NCBI GenBank assembly: GCA_023382675.1
Contig: JAHDWN010000002.1
Coordinates: 89,340-153,339 of the forward strand
From: Anaerolineae bacterium
Lineage (GTDB): Bacteria; Chloroflexota; Anaerolineae; Aggregatilineales; Phototrophicaceae
Direction: 5' to 3'
Length of the DNA stretch: 64,000 bases
The notes below the pieces were generated by a model that saw only the letters and a program-made list of their open reading frames with translations, was not told the origin of the DNA and did no database searches. This document shows positions 8,254-16,072 of this stretch, one piece after another (position 1 is the stretch's first letter; the number at the start of each line of letters is the position of its first letter). The translations under genes were made by a program, and so were the position numbers.

Positions 8254-9357
8254 ATGCTGGATCGTTCAGTGCGGACAGGGTTAGCAGTGATGGCGCTGCT
8301 GGCCGCAATTATGATTGCACTGCGCAATATTGTTCTTGAACGCCCACTTGAGGATTGGTGGTTAGTGCTGATTCTGCTCCTGCTGGCCGCTTTCTTCGGC
8401 TGGTGGATGGGGCGCGCGAGAGAGACAACCGAAACCGGCGAAGAAGAGGCCACTGTCGCGCAGCCGCGTGTGCGCGAGTTTCTTCCCGGTGCTGTGAGTG
8501 GCGAAACCCCCGCGCTTGCCGAGCCTGCCGCCGCCGAGGCGGAAGCGGTCATCGCTGAACCGGTCGCTGCTGTGCATGAGGAGCCTGCCGCTGAGGTGGA
8601 AACGGTCGTCGCTCCGCCCGCCGCTGCTGTGCATGAGGAACCCCCTGCGGCTGAGCCGGAGATCCTCCCGTTCGTCACCGCGCCTGCGGACGATCTGAAG
8701 GTGATCGAAGGCATCGGCCCGCAAATGGAGCAGGCGCTCAAGGACGCCGGTATCGACACCTTTGCCAAGGTCGCCAACGCCAGCGTGCAGGATTTGCGCG
8801 CGGCCATCGAGGCGAAGAACCTGCGCTTTGCGCCCAGCCTCGTCAACTGGTCAAAGCAGGCGCGCTATCTGGCTGACGGCGATCAGGCCGGTTTTGAGAC
8901 GTACCGCGATTACCTCGTGCGCGGCCTGGAGCCGGGGCAGGTAGTCAGCCAGGATTACTCAGTCACTTTCGAAACTCCGGCGGCGGAACCGGCTGCCCCC
9001 GCCGAACCCGTCGTCGAAGCAGCGGTGGCCGCCGCCCCCGCGCCAGAAGAAAAACCCAAGGCCAAGGCGGAAGCAAAACCGCGCCGCGCCAAAAGCGCCG
9101 GACGCGATGACCTGAAACGCATCGAGGGCATCGGCCCCAAGATGGAAAAAGCGCTCAATGCGGCGGGCATCGAAACCTTTGCGCGTCTGGCCGAAGCGAA
9201 CGAAGACGAGTTGCGCTCGGCTATTGAAGCACAGGGGATGCGCTTTGCGCCCAGCATGCCGACCTGGGCGAAGCAGGCCGCCTACCTTGCGAGTGGTGAC
9301 GAAGCAGGATTTGAAGCCTACAAGGAACACCTGACTGCCGGCCGCGAACCCGATTGA
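8254..9357 (+). CDS. Membrane protein with two helix-hairpin-helix-type modules
   Basis: The protein (367 aa) has two N-terminal membrane helices (about residues 8-24 and 31-50), a long Ala/Glu/Pro-rich linker, then two copies of an ~80-residue module separated by another Ala/Pro/Lys linker. Copy 1 begins DDLKVIEGIGPQMEQALKDA (about 147) and copy 2 begins DDLKRIEGIGPKMEKALNAA (about 285). Both continue to FAPSLVNWSKQARYL or FAPSMPTWAKQAAYL. The IEGIGP(Q/K)M hairpin resembles the DNA- or RNA-binding helix-hairpin-helix fold of flap endonuclease and rpL21-associated domains. What a membrane-tethered version binds is unknown. GGGGG just before the ATG supports the start; TTG at 8236 is an alternative. 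Confidence 0.78.
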   Translation: MLDRSVRTGLAVMALLAAIMIALRNIVLERPLEDWWLVLILLLLAAFFGWWMGRARETTETGEEEATVAQPRVREFLPGAVSGETPALAEPAAAEAEAVIAEPVAAVHEEPAAEVETVVAPPAAAVHEEPPAAEPEILPFVTAPADDLKVIEGIGPQMEQALKDAGIDTFAKVANASVQDLRAAIEAKNLRFAPSLVNWSKQARYLADGDQAGFETYRDYLVRGLEPGQVVSQDYSVTFETPAAEPAAPAEPVVEAAVAAAPAPEEKPKAKAEAKPRRAKSAGRDDLKRIEGIGPKMEKALNAAGIETFARLAEANEDELRSAIEAQGMRFAPSMPTWAKQAAYLASGDEAGFEAYKEHLTAGREPD

Positions 9358-9419
9358 TCTGGTGATTCGCGCGTTTCTTGCGGTATTCTCTCCTGATAAA
9401 TCGCATAACGTCGTTACGG

Positions 9420-9443
9420 ATGTTCATCCGGACGGATGGGCAT
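9420..9443. promoter_or_regulatory. 24-bp imperfect dyad, possible operator
   Basis: The two half-sites share ATGnnCATCCG (left half read forward, right half read on the complement) with nine of twelve positions matching. The dyad lies 50 bases before the start codon of the second E2 gene, where a repressor or activator would act. It could also be a chance palindrome. Confidence 0.35.
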
Positions 9444-9492
9444 TTGTTAAGGTTGGCTCATGCTGACGTGAGTCCACCAATGGGAGCAGGCA

Positions 9493-10881
9493 ATGCCAAA
9501 AGAAGTCATCATGCCGAAGTTCGGCTTCACACAGGAAACCGCCGAAGTTCTCCAGTGGCTGGTCAATGAGGGCGATCAGGTCGATGCTGGCGACCCGATC
9601 ATGGAAGTTTCCACAGATAAAGTGTCGATGGAGGTCGAAGCGCCCACCAGCGGCATCCTGGCAGGCTGCCGCTACAAGGTCGGCGATGTCGTCCCCGTCA
9701 CCGAGATCATCGCCTACATCTTGCAGCCGGGTGAGAGCCTGCCCCCAGAAGCACTGGCCCCCGCCGCGACCGTCGCAGCGACACCGGCAGCCGAGGCCGC
9801 AAGCCCGGCGCTCGCCGCGCAGCCCTCTGAAGCAGACGACGTAAAAGTGTCACCGATTGCCCTGCGGATGGCACAGGAAGCCGGTGTCGAGCTGGCACAG
9901 ATCTCTGGCAGCGGCCCGCGCGGCAAAGTCACCGTGCGCGATGTCGAAGCCTACGTCCAGCAGCATCAGCAGCGCCCTGTCCGGCACGATGGCAAGATCA
10001 ATGCGGTGCCGGCTGCGCGGCGGCTGGCGGCGGAGATGGATGTCGATCTGGCCGAGGTCGGCGGTACCGGCCCCGACGGCCGCATTCAAAGCGACGACGT
10101 GCGCGCCTTTGTCCAGCAGCTTAAGCGCGAGATTGTTGCAGGCGGTACGCTCGCGCAGCCAGCCGTTGCGAGCGTCGCTGCCCCGGCTGACGGTGTCGCA
10201 CAGCGGATACCCTTCTCGCGCATGCGGCGTATCATCGCCCACAATCTGCAAAAGAGTATGCAGGACGCGCCGCACATCTACTTCCAGCGCGAAGTCGATT
10301 TGACCGCGGCGAATGCCCTGGTCGCCTATGCCAACCAACATGCGCCAGATGGCGTCAAGGTCACACTCACAGCCGTTTTTGTGCGCGCGGTGGCCTGGGC
10401 GCTGCGTCGCCACCCCCTGCTCAACAGCTATTTGAGCGGCGAAGAAGTCCTGGTCATGTCGGCGGTCAATGTCGGCGTCGCCGTCGCGCTCGACGAAGGG
10501 TTGATCGTCCCGGTTGTCAAGAATGCTGACCACAAAGGGCTGTACGAAATCGCGGCAGACCTGACTAGCTTGGGCGTGGCCGCCAAAGCCAACAAACTCA
10601 GCCTTGAGGAGATTGAAGGCGCGACCTTCACGGTTTCCAACCTGGGGATGTTTGGCGTTGACCGCTTCACCGCCATCATCAACCCGCCGCAGGTCGGCAT
10701 CCTCGCCATTGGCCGCGCGCGCAAACAATTCGTGCCCGACGAAAACGATCAGCCGGTGCTGCGTCCGCTGCTGACGCTGACGCTGTCGGTCGATCACCGT
10801 GTCATCGATGGCGCGGTTGCTGCACGCTTCCTCGCTGACCTCGCGGAGGCACTGGCTCACCTGGAGCGGGTGATCCTCTAG
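9493..10881 (+). CDS. Second dihydrolipoamide acyltransferase (E2), with two peripheral subunit-binding domains
   Basis: This 462-aa E2 has one lipoyl domain (lysine in VSTDKVSMEVEAP, about residue 42), then two successive peripheral subunit-binding domains (SPIALRMAQEAGVELAQISG, about 121-155; VPAARRLAAEMDVDLAEVGG, about 175-210), and the catalytic domain ending SVDHRVIDGAVAARFL with the HxxxDG motif. Most bacterial E2s have a single such domain. No E1 or E3 gene is adjacent, so this subunit must work with components encoded elsewhere, perhaps a branched-chain or other 2-oxoacid dehydrogenase or the E1 of the operon at 625-3925. GGAG six bases before the ATG supports the start. Confidence 0.92.
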   Translation: MPKEVIMPKFGFTQETAEVLQWLVNEGDQVDAGDPIMEVSTDKVSMEVEAPTSGILAGCRYKVGDVVPVTEIIAYILQPGESLPPEALAPAATVAATPAAEAASPALAAQPSEADDVKVSPIALRMAQEAGVELAQISGSGPRGKVTVRDVEAYVQQHQQRPVRHDGKINAVPAARRLAAEMDVDLAEVGGTGPDGRIQSDDVRAFVQQLKREIVAGGTLAQPAVASVAAPADGVAQRIPFSRMRRIIAHNLQKSMQDAPHIYFQREVDLTAANALVAYANQHAPDGVKVTLTAVFVRAVAWALRRHPLLNSYLSGEEVLVMSAVNVGVAVALDEGLIVPVVKNADHKGLYEIAADLTSLGVAAKANKLSLEEIEGATFTVSNLGMFGVDRFTAIINPPQVGILAIGRARKQFVPDENDQPVLRPLLTLTLSVDHRVIDGAVAARFLADLAEALAHLERVIL

Positions 10882-10902
10882 CTTCAGTTTCGTTCCCTGG
10901 CA

Positions 10903-10936
10903 TGGACGGCGCGGCACATCATGCGCCGGCCGTCCA
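10903..10936 (+). terminator. Possible terminator hairpin after the second E2 gene
   Basis: TGGACGGC pairs with GCCGTCCA around a GC-rich interior 22 bases after the E2 stop. The T-run that normally follows is missing, so it may be a weak or factor-assisted terminator. Confidence 0.4.
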
Positions 10937-11167
10937 GTGTTGATACAACCAGATTACAACCTAAATCACACGTAATCCTAAGATTAGCGTCGTTTCGCAT
11001 TCATCATGCGGCGTTATACTGGTTGAGTCAGCATCGGATTATTGTTTTTGTTGAGTTCGTGAAATTTCCGTAAATTTTGGTCTCGTTAGGCCGTTGTAAC
11101 GTAACCTGGTGTTCACTAGCATCAGGCGTTTTGCGTCATTCTATGCAATGTTTCAGAAGAGAGATTT

Positions 11168-14041
11168 ATGATAAACCGTCCCCCCCACAACCGCGCAATT
11201 ATTCCACTCCGGGTTTTTGTGCTTGCTGGGTTGATCCTGGCGCTCCTGGTCGTTTCACTCCAGGTAGTGAATGCACAGGCTGGAGTGATCACCGGGATCG
11301 TGTATCGCGATTACGATAACAATGGTGCGCGCGGTGCAGCCGAACCCGGCGTCGGGGGTGCAATCATCACTGGCTACAACGATGCCGGCACACCGATTGG
11401 CACGACCACGAGCAGCGGCGACCCGGCAACCCTGGGCCAGTACACGCTGCCGGTCGTAGCTAGTGGCACCCTGGTGCGCATAGAATTTACGCCGCCAGCG
11501 CCATTCCGCACGGCTGTCTTTGGCGGCAATTCGCCTACGTCGGTGCAGTTTGTTCCCGTCGGCGGTAGCGCAGACTTCGGTGTTCAGGCACCAGGCGATG
11601 TCTGCAACAACCCACGGATCGTCACGAGCTGTTTCATCCCGGGTGACAACTCAACAAACACAACGCGTGCAGTTGCCAGTTGGGATTATTTTGCCAATGG
11701 GCGAGTGGGCGAATATGCCGAAACGACCATCGCCACCGCGAACGAGGTGGGTACCGTCTACGGTCTGGCCTTCCAGTCATCGACACAGACATTGTTCGAA
11801 GCCAGCTATGTCCGGCGCGGAACCGGCCAAGGCCCCTCGAACAGCACCGGCACCATCTACCGCATGAGTCCGACCGGCGGTGCCAGCATTTTCCTGGAAT
11901 TGAACGGTCTGGCAGGCATCGACACCGGCGCGAATCCCCATCCCAATGGCATGGCTGCCTCATGGCTTCAAGATCCGGGTGGCTTTGCCGCCCCCGGTAA
12001 AGTCGGCCTGGGCGACATCGATATTTCTACCGATGAAACCACGCTTTACGTCATGAACTTGTTCCAGCGCGAGGTGCTCGTGCTACCGCTCGGTCTTTCC
12101 GGCGGCGCGCCGACTCCACCGGCTGGCGGGAGCATCATCCGCCGCCCCGTGCCGACACCGGCGAACTGCCCGGCAGCGGACGTGCGGCCTTTCGCGCTCA
12201 AGTATTACAACAACACTCTCTATGTCGGCATGGTCTGTACCGGCGAGAGCACGCTGCAGCAGATCTTCGCCACCAATCCGACGCCGACGCTGGCGGACAT
12301 TCAACCGGCAAAAAACATGCTGCGCGCCTACGTCTATCGCTTCAACCCGGCATCCAACACGTTCGACGGCGCGCCCGCGTTGGAGTTCCCGCTGACTTAC
12401 CCACGCGGCGCGATCAACTTCTTCTTCACGGGTATCGATCCGAACAATGACGGCGAGTGGCTGCCCTGGACGGATGTCTGGCTGCCCAGTTACGCGCCCT
12501 TTAGCACTGCGCAAACGCCGCCGAACATAGGCAACCCACAGGCCATGCTCACCGATATCGAGTTCGATGACAACGGCTTGATGCTGCTCGGTTTCCGCGA
12601 CCGCTTCGGCGACCAGGGGTTCTCACAGATGGATATATCCCCTACGGACGGACCAGCAACCTACGATGCATACCAGGCTGGCGACCTGCTGATCGCCTGC
12701 CAGAATGGCGGCGCGTGGCAAATCGAAAACAACGGCCAGTGCCTGGGGCGCGGGCCGAGCGCGGGCGCAGGTAACAATGAAGGCCCCGGCGGCGGCGAAT
12801 TCTTCTACAACGAAAACTTCGTTCCTTACCACGGCGAAATCGCGCTCGGTGGTCTGGGTGTGCTGCCGGGTAGAAATGAGGTCGTTACGACCGTTTTCGA
12901 TGCCTGGGACACCTTCGAAAACGGCACGCATACGTACAATGTGCAGACAGCGGCGCTGGTGCGACGCACGCAAATGTTTGCGCCGGGGACACTCCTGCGC
13001 AAGGGCGCTGGCATGGGCGACATCGAATTCGTTTGCGACGCCGCGCCGATAGAGATTGGCAACCGCGTCTGGCGTGATGACGACCGGAACGGCGTGCAAG
13101 ATCCGAACGAAGTCCCGCTTGCGGGTGTTACCGTTCAGCTTTTCTCGCCCGCGGGCGCGCTGTTGGGCACGGCGATCACGGATGTTGACGGGGGCTACTA
13201 CTTCTCGTCGGGTCCGGGTACGAACACAATCAGCGCGATCTATAATATCGCCGGACTGACCTTCAACACCGCCGGCTTCGAGGTGCGCATCGATGTCACC
13301 CAAGTGGCCCTGACCGGCCTGTTCCTGACCATCCCGAATAACGATGGCTCGCCCGACGGCGATTTCCGCGATTCGGATGGCATCCTCCAGGGCACGATTG
13401 CGGTCGCAACCTTTAATACTGGCGGGCCTGGAGACAACAATCACACGTATGACTTTGGCTTCAATAACAGCCAGGTGCCGGTGACTCCGACTACACCGAC
13501 CACACCGCCCGTTACACCCGGTACGCCTGGCCCGGCTGCGACGCCTGGATCAGGTGGAGGCCCTGCATCACAGCCAGGCGGGCCGACGCTGTCTAAACTC
13601 GTGGATCGTCCGTTCGCTCTGCCGGGTGAAACGATCACATGGACAGTCGTCGTCAGCAATCCAAACGCCTACGATCTGACCAACATCACGGTGACAGACA
13701 GCGTGCCGGGCGAGCTGATCATCCTTAGCGCCTCCTCGAGCGCTGGCACAGTCAGCGTCAACGGGCAGACCGTGACTCTTACGCTGGCGACGCTCCCCGC
13801 GAACAGCACCGTGACGATCACCATCGTGACGCGCGTCCGCGACGGTGTCGCCGGTGTCGCCGTCGAAAACGTGGCGGTGCTTGGCGACTTGCGCGCAAGC
13901 GCTACCGCCATCATCATTACCGGTCTGCCGCGCACGGGTGAAACGCCCTGGTGGCGGCTGCCGCTGCTGCTGGGGATGGGTGGCAGCGTTGTGGCCGGTT
14001 ATGCGCTCTGGCGGCGGCAGCGCGCGTCCAGTCAGCCCTAG
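11168..14041 (+). CDS. Cell-surface protein with SdrD B-like and DUF11 domains and LPXTG-like anchor
   Basis: This 957-aa protein has an N-terminal signal (hydrophobic about residues 14-32, ending VNAQA), an SdrD B-like domain (ITGIVYRDYDNNGARGAAEP), a large central region of roughly 450 residues with beta-propeller-like character, a second B-like domain (IGNRVWRDDDRNGVQDPNE, about 633), a Thr/Pro/Gly-rich linker and a DUF11 domain. The C terminus is LPRTGE (about 919), a hydrophobic helix and a short Arg-rich tail. That layout is a sortase sorting signal. The product should be a wall- or envelope-attached structural or adhesive protein. AGAAGAGAG precedes the ATG. A strong terminator follows. 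Confidence 0.85.
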   Translation: MINRPPHNRAIIPLRVFVLAGLILALLVVSLQVVNAQAGVITGIVYRDYDNNGARGAAEPGVGGAIITGYNDAGTPIGTTTSSGDPATLGQYTLPVVASGTLVRIEFTPPAPFRTAVFGGNSPTSVQFVPVGGSADFGVQAPGDVCNNPRIVTSCFIPGDNSTNTTRAVASWDYFANGRVGEYAETTIATANEVGTVYGLAFQSSTQTLFEASYVRRGTGQGPSNSTGTIYRMSPTGGASIFLELNGLAGIDTGANPHPNGMAASWLQDPGGFAAPGKVGLGDIDISTDETTLYVMNLFQREVLVLPLGLSGGAPTPPAGGSIIRRPVPTPANCPAADVRPFALKYYNNTLYVGMVCTGESTLQQIFATNPTPTLADIQPAKNMLRAYVYRFNPASNTFDGAPALEFPLTYPRGAINFFFTGIDPNNDGEWLPWTDVWLPSYAPFSTAQTPPNIGNPQAMLTDIEFDDNGLMLLGFRDRFGDQGFSQMDISPTDGPATYDAYQAGDLLIACQNGGAWQIENNGQCLGRGPSAGAGNNEGPGGGEFFYNENFVPYHGEIALGGLGVLPGRNEVVTTVFDAWDTFENGTHTYNVQTAALVRRTQMFAPGTLLRKGAGMGDIEFVCDAAPIEIGNRVWRDDDRNGVQDPNEVPLAGVTVQLFSPAGALLGTAITDVDGGYYFSSGPGTNTISAIYNIAGLTFNTAGFEVRIDVTQVALTGLFLTIPNNDGSPDGDFRDSDGILQGTIAVATFNTGGPGDNNHTYDFGFNNSQVPVTPTTPTTPPVTPGTPGPAATPGSGGGPASQPGGPTLSKLVDRPFALPGETITWTVVVSNPNAYDLTNITVTDSVPGELIILSASSSAGTVSVNGQTVTLTLATLPANSTVTITIVTRVRDGVAGVAVENVAVLGDLRASATAIIITGLPRTGETPWWRLPLLLGMGGSVVAGYALWRRQRASSQP

Positions 14042-14053
14042 GACTCGACCGGG

Positions 14054-14086
14054 GGAGGGGTAGCGATGAACTACCCCTCCTCATTT
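14054..14086 (+). terminator. Rho-independent terminator after the surface-protein gene
   Basis: A perfect 10-bp stem (GGAGGGGTAG with CTACCCCTCC) encloses a 7-base loop and is followed by TCATTTT. It begins 13 bases after the stop codon. Confidence 0.85.
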
Positions 14087-14096
14087 TGTCGCGCGC

Positions 14097-14102
14097 TATA
14101 AT
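14097..14102 (+). promoter_or_regulatory. Consensus -10 box (TATAAT) of the respiratory gene block
   Basis: A perfect TATAAT stands right after the terminator and 28 bases before the preferred ATG (14131) of the TlpA-like lipoprotein. An ATG at 14107 is too close (4 bases) for the predicted transcription start, which favours the later start codon. Confidence 0.55.
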
Positions 14103-14130
14103 CGCCATGTGCAAAAGGATTTCCGGGATT

Positions 14131-14643
14131 ATGGTGCGCTCATACATTCTTGTCACACTCCTGCTTCTTTGTGCCGCATGTTCTGGTTCCCCCGCTGTTG
14201 ACATTCGACCGACCGCGACCCCGCTGCCGCCGGCGGAACCGCTGGCTGCGCCGGATTTCAGCCTGCTTTCGCTCGATGGACAAACCATTCGCCTCAGCGA
14301 TTTTCGGGGGCAATGGGTGTTACTGACGTTCTGGGCATCGTGGTTGGATACCGCCGTCTATGACATGTCGGATCTCCAGCAATTCGCCGACGCCCATGCC
14401 GACCGCTTGATCACCCTGGGCATTAACGTGGGTGAAGACGCCGACATCGCACGCGCGTTTGCCACCGTCGTCGGCCTTCGTTTTCCACTCTTGATTGGCC
14501 CCGATGACGCCTTGCTCGCGAACTATCTTGTCACCTCGCTCCCGGTGACGATCATGGTGGCACCCGATGGCAACATCGTTTATCGCCAGTTTGGGCCGCT
14601 CGACCCGGACTTCGAAAGCGGCCTGGTCTCATTCTGGAATTGA
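14131..14643 (+). CDS. TlpA/ResA-like thioredoxin-fold lipoprotein lacking the CXXC active site
   Basis: This 170-aa lipoprotein has a lipobox ending LLLLCAAC (lipidated Cys17), a Thr/Pro linker and a thioredoxin fold of the TlpA/AhpC-TSA type (APDFSLLSLDGQTIRLSDFR, then VLLTFWASW, then PVTIMVAPDGNIVYR). Active relatives have WCxxC directly after WAS; here the sequence reads WASWLDTAVYDM, so both cysteines are replaced. It cannot act as a classic thiol-disulfide oxidoreductase and may instead bind a partner or ligand. It lies directly upstream of the cytochrome c and ba3 oxidase genes, which suggests a role in oxidase assembly, though that is inference. ATG 14107 is an alternative start. Confidence 0.8.
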   Translation: MVRSYILVTLLLLCAACSGSPAVDIRPTATPLPPAEPLAAPDFSLLSLDGQTIRLSDFRGQWVLLTFWASWLDTAVYDMSDLQQFADAHADRLITLGINVGEDADIARAFATVVGLRFPLLIGPDDALLANYLVTSLPVTIMVAPDGNIVYRQFGPLDPDFESGLVSFWN

Positions 14644-14797
14644 TCGACTGTCAAGTAATATCTTCGACGTGCCAGTCTATGACATTCGTCACTATTTTTG
14701 AGCGTTTTGTCACGTGACATGGTATGATCTCGCTCCGTACTATCGGAATATTGCATCTTCAACAATCAATTTCTACACTCACTACAGGGGGGTCAAT

Positions 14798-15283
14798 GTG
14801 AAACGCACGAGCGTATTCTGCGTGCTCTTGCTTATCCTCGCCGCCTGCGGGCGCAACCCGGCTGAAGTCGCCCTGGTACAGCAAACCGCCGACGCCATTC
14901 AAGCGGCAACCCGCGCGGCTATTCCGACCTCGACGCCTGCGCCGGATGCCCCGGCCATGGTGGGCAATCCTGCGGTTGGAGAAGTGCTTTTCAACACCAC
15001 GCATACGACCGCTTCGGGTGTGTGGGCGTGCTCACAGTGTCACGCCATTGACGGCACGCGCCTGATTGGGCCAGGCCTGGGCGGCTTGCGCGACCGGGCA
15101 GGGACAACGGTCGTCGGCCAATCGGCTGAGGAGTACGTGCATACCTCCATCGTCGATCCGCAGGCGTTTATCGTTCAAGGTGATCCGCCGTATCCAGAGA
15201 ATCTGATGCCGCAGGACTTTGGTCAGATCCTTACCGAAGACGAGCTGAACGATCTCGTGGCTTATGTCCTTACGTTACCGTAA
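14798..15283 (+). CDS. Lipoprotein cytochrome c
   Basis: The protein (161 aa) has a lipoprotein signal ending LLLILAAC (Cys17 from the GTG start), a Thr/Pro/Ala linker and a single class I cytochrome c domain with the haem motif CSQCH (about residue 78) and the downstream methionine region ENLMPQDFGQILTEDELNDL. It should be anchored outside the membrane and carry electrons to the ba3 oxidase encoded immediately downstream. The GTG at 14798 is chosen because AGGGGGG lies about 5 bases upstream and a good signal peptide follows; the longer open frame begins without a binding site. Confidence 0.9.
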   Translation: MKRTSVFCVLLLILAACGRNPAEVALVQQTADAIQAATRAAIPTSTPAPDAPAMVGNPAVGEVLFNTTHTTASGVWACSQCHAIDGTRLIGPGLGGLRDRAGTTVVGQSAEEYVHTSIVDPQAFIVQGDPPYPENLMPQDFGQILTEDELNDLVAYVLTLP

Positions 15284-15307
15284 CTAGTGCTGGGGGAGAA
15301 ACGAGCA

Positions 15308-15502
15308 ATGACAGATCAACCTGTCAATCAGCCGGTGGCGGAAGACGCCCAGACAGCCGAATCCGCGCCCATTGAAGCCCAGGAAGACAAGCACTTCGAG
15401 CCACGAGGCGCATTTGCCTTTGTCCTCTTGATGCTGCTCTTCTACGTGCTCTACTACGCGTTCATGTATTATCAGGTGTTTGTTGGCCGGTTGGGGAATT
15501 AA
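15308..15502 (+). CDS. cbaD: Cytochrome c oxidase subunit IIa (ba3 type)
   Basis: A 64-residue protein with a polar N terminus and one membrane helix (GAFAFVLLMLLFYVLYYAFM). The block before the helix, FEPRGAFAF, resembles the KPKGALAV start of the Thermus ba3 subunit IIa, and the gene sits directly before subunits II and I, where that subunit is encoded in other ba3 operons. GGGGGAG precedes the ATG. Subunit IIa packs against the main subunits and supplies the helix missing from the short subunit II. Confidence 0.8.
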   Translation: MTDQPVNQPVAEDAQTAESAPIEAQEDKHFEPRGAFAFVLLMLLFYVLYYAFMYYQVFVGRLGN

Positions 15503-15505
15503 GCC

Positions 15506-16048
15506 ATGGAAGAGAGCAAGCAAGTTCACGAAGAAAAGCTCGAAATTGATCGCTACGAGCGCACCTACATGATTCTGGCAGCGGCAATGCTGGGGGTGTT
15601 TTTCGCCGCGCTCGTCGCGGGGGCGATCATCTACGGTGTGCATTTGCCGACCGCGGTCGGCTTCATCAACCCGATCTTGATCGACGAGACGGAATTTGCC
15701 AATCCTGGCCTGCGCGACATGGGCGATAACCATTACGAACTCTACGTTGTCGCGCAAATGTGGAATTACGACGCTGGAACGACCGAGTCTACAGCCGCAG
15801 GCTTCCCGGTGCTGCATTTGCCCCAGGGCGCGGTCGTGACCTTCAACGTCACCAGCCGCGACGTTCAGCACGGTTTTTATGTCGAGCATCACAACGTCAA
15901 TCTGCAAATCCTGCCCGGCCATATCGCCAGCCAAACGATCACATTCTCCGAACCCGGCACCTATCACGTCATTTGCCACGAATACTGTGGCCGTGGTCAT
16001 CAAACCATGGGCATGGTTCTTATTGTCGATCGCGCGACCGGCGCCTAG
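15506..16048 (+). CDS. cbaB: Cytochrome c oxidase subunit II (ba3 type, CuA)
   Basis: The protein (180 aa) has a single N-terminal membrane helix (about residues 22-45) and a cupredoxin domain carrying the binuclear CuA site: a histidine in VQHGFYVE and the motif CHEYCGRGHQTMGM, which supplies two cysteines, a glutamate, a histidine and a methionine. One helix rather than two is normal for B-family oxidases. It receives electrons from cytochrome c and passes them to subunit I. It starts 3 bases after the subunit IIa stop. Confidence 0.94.
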   Translation: MEESKQVHEEKLEIDRYERTYMILAAAMLGVFFAALVAGAIIYGVHLPTAVGFINPILIDETEFANPGLRDMGDNHYELYVVAQMWNYDAGTTESTAAGFPVLHLPQGAVVTFNVTSRDVQHGFYVEHHNVNLQILPGHIASQTITFSEPGTYHVICHEYCGRGHQTMGMVLIVDRATGA

Positions 16049-16072
16049 AAATCAGAGGGGGAAAAGGCACAC

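Noticed and set aside
14097-14109. Leaderless start at ATG 14107
   Set aside because: The TATAAT is only 4 bases away, so transcription should begin inside the codon or later; the ATG at 14131 fits a lipoprotein signal better.
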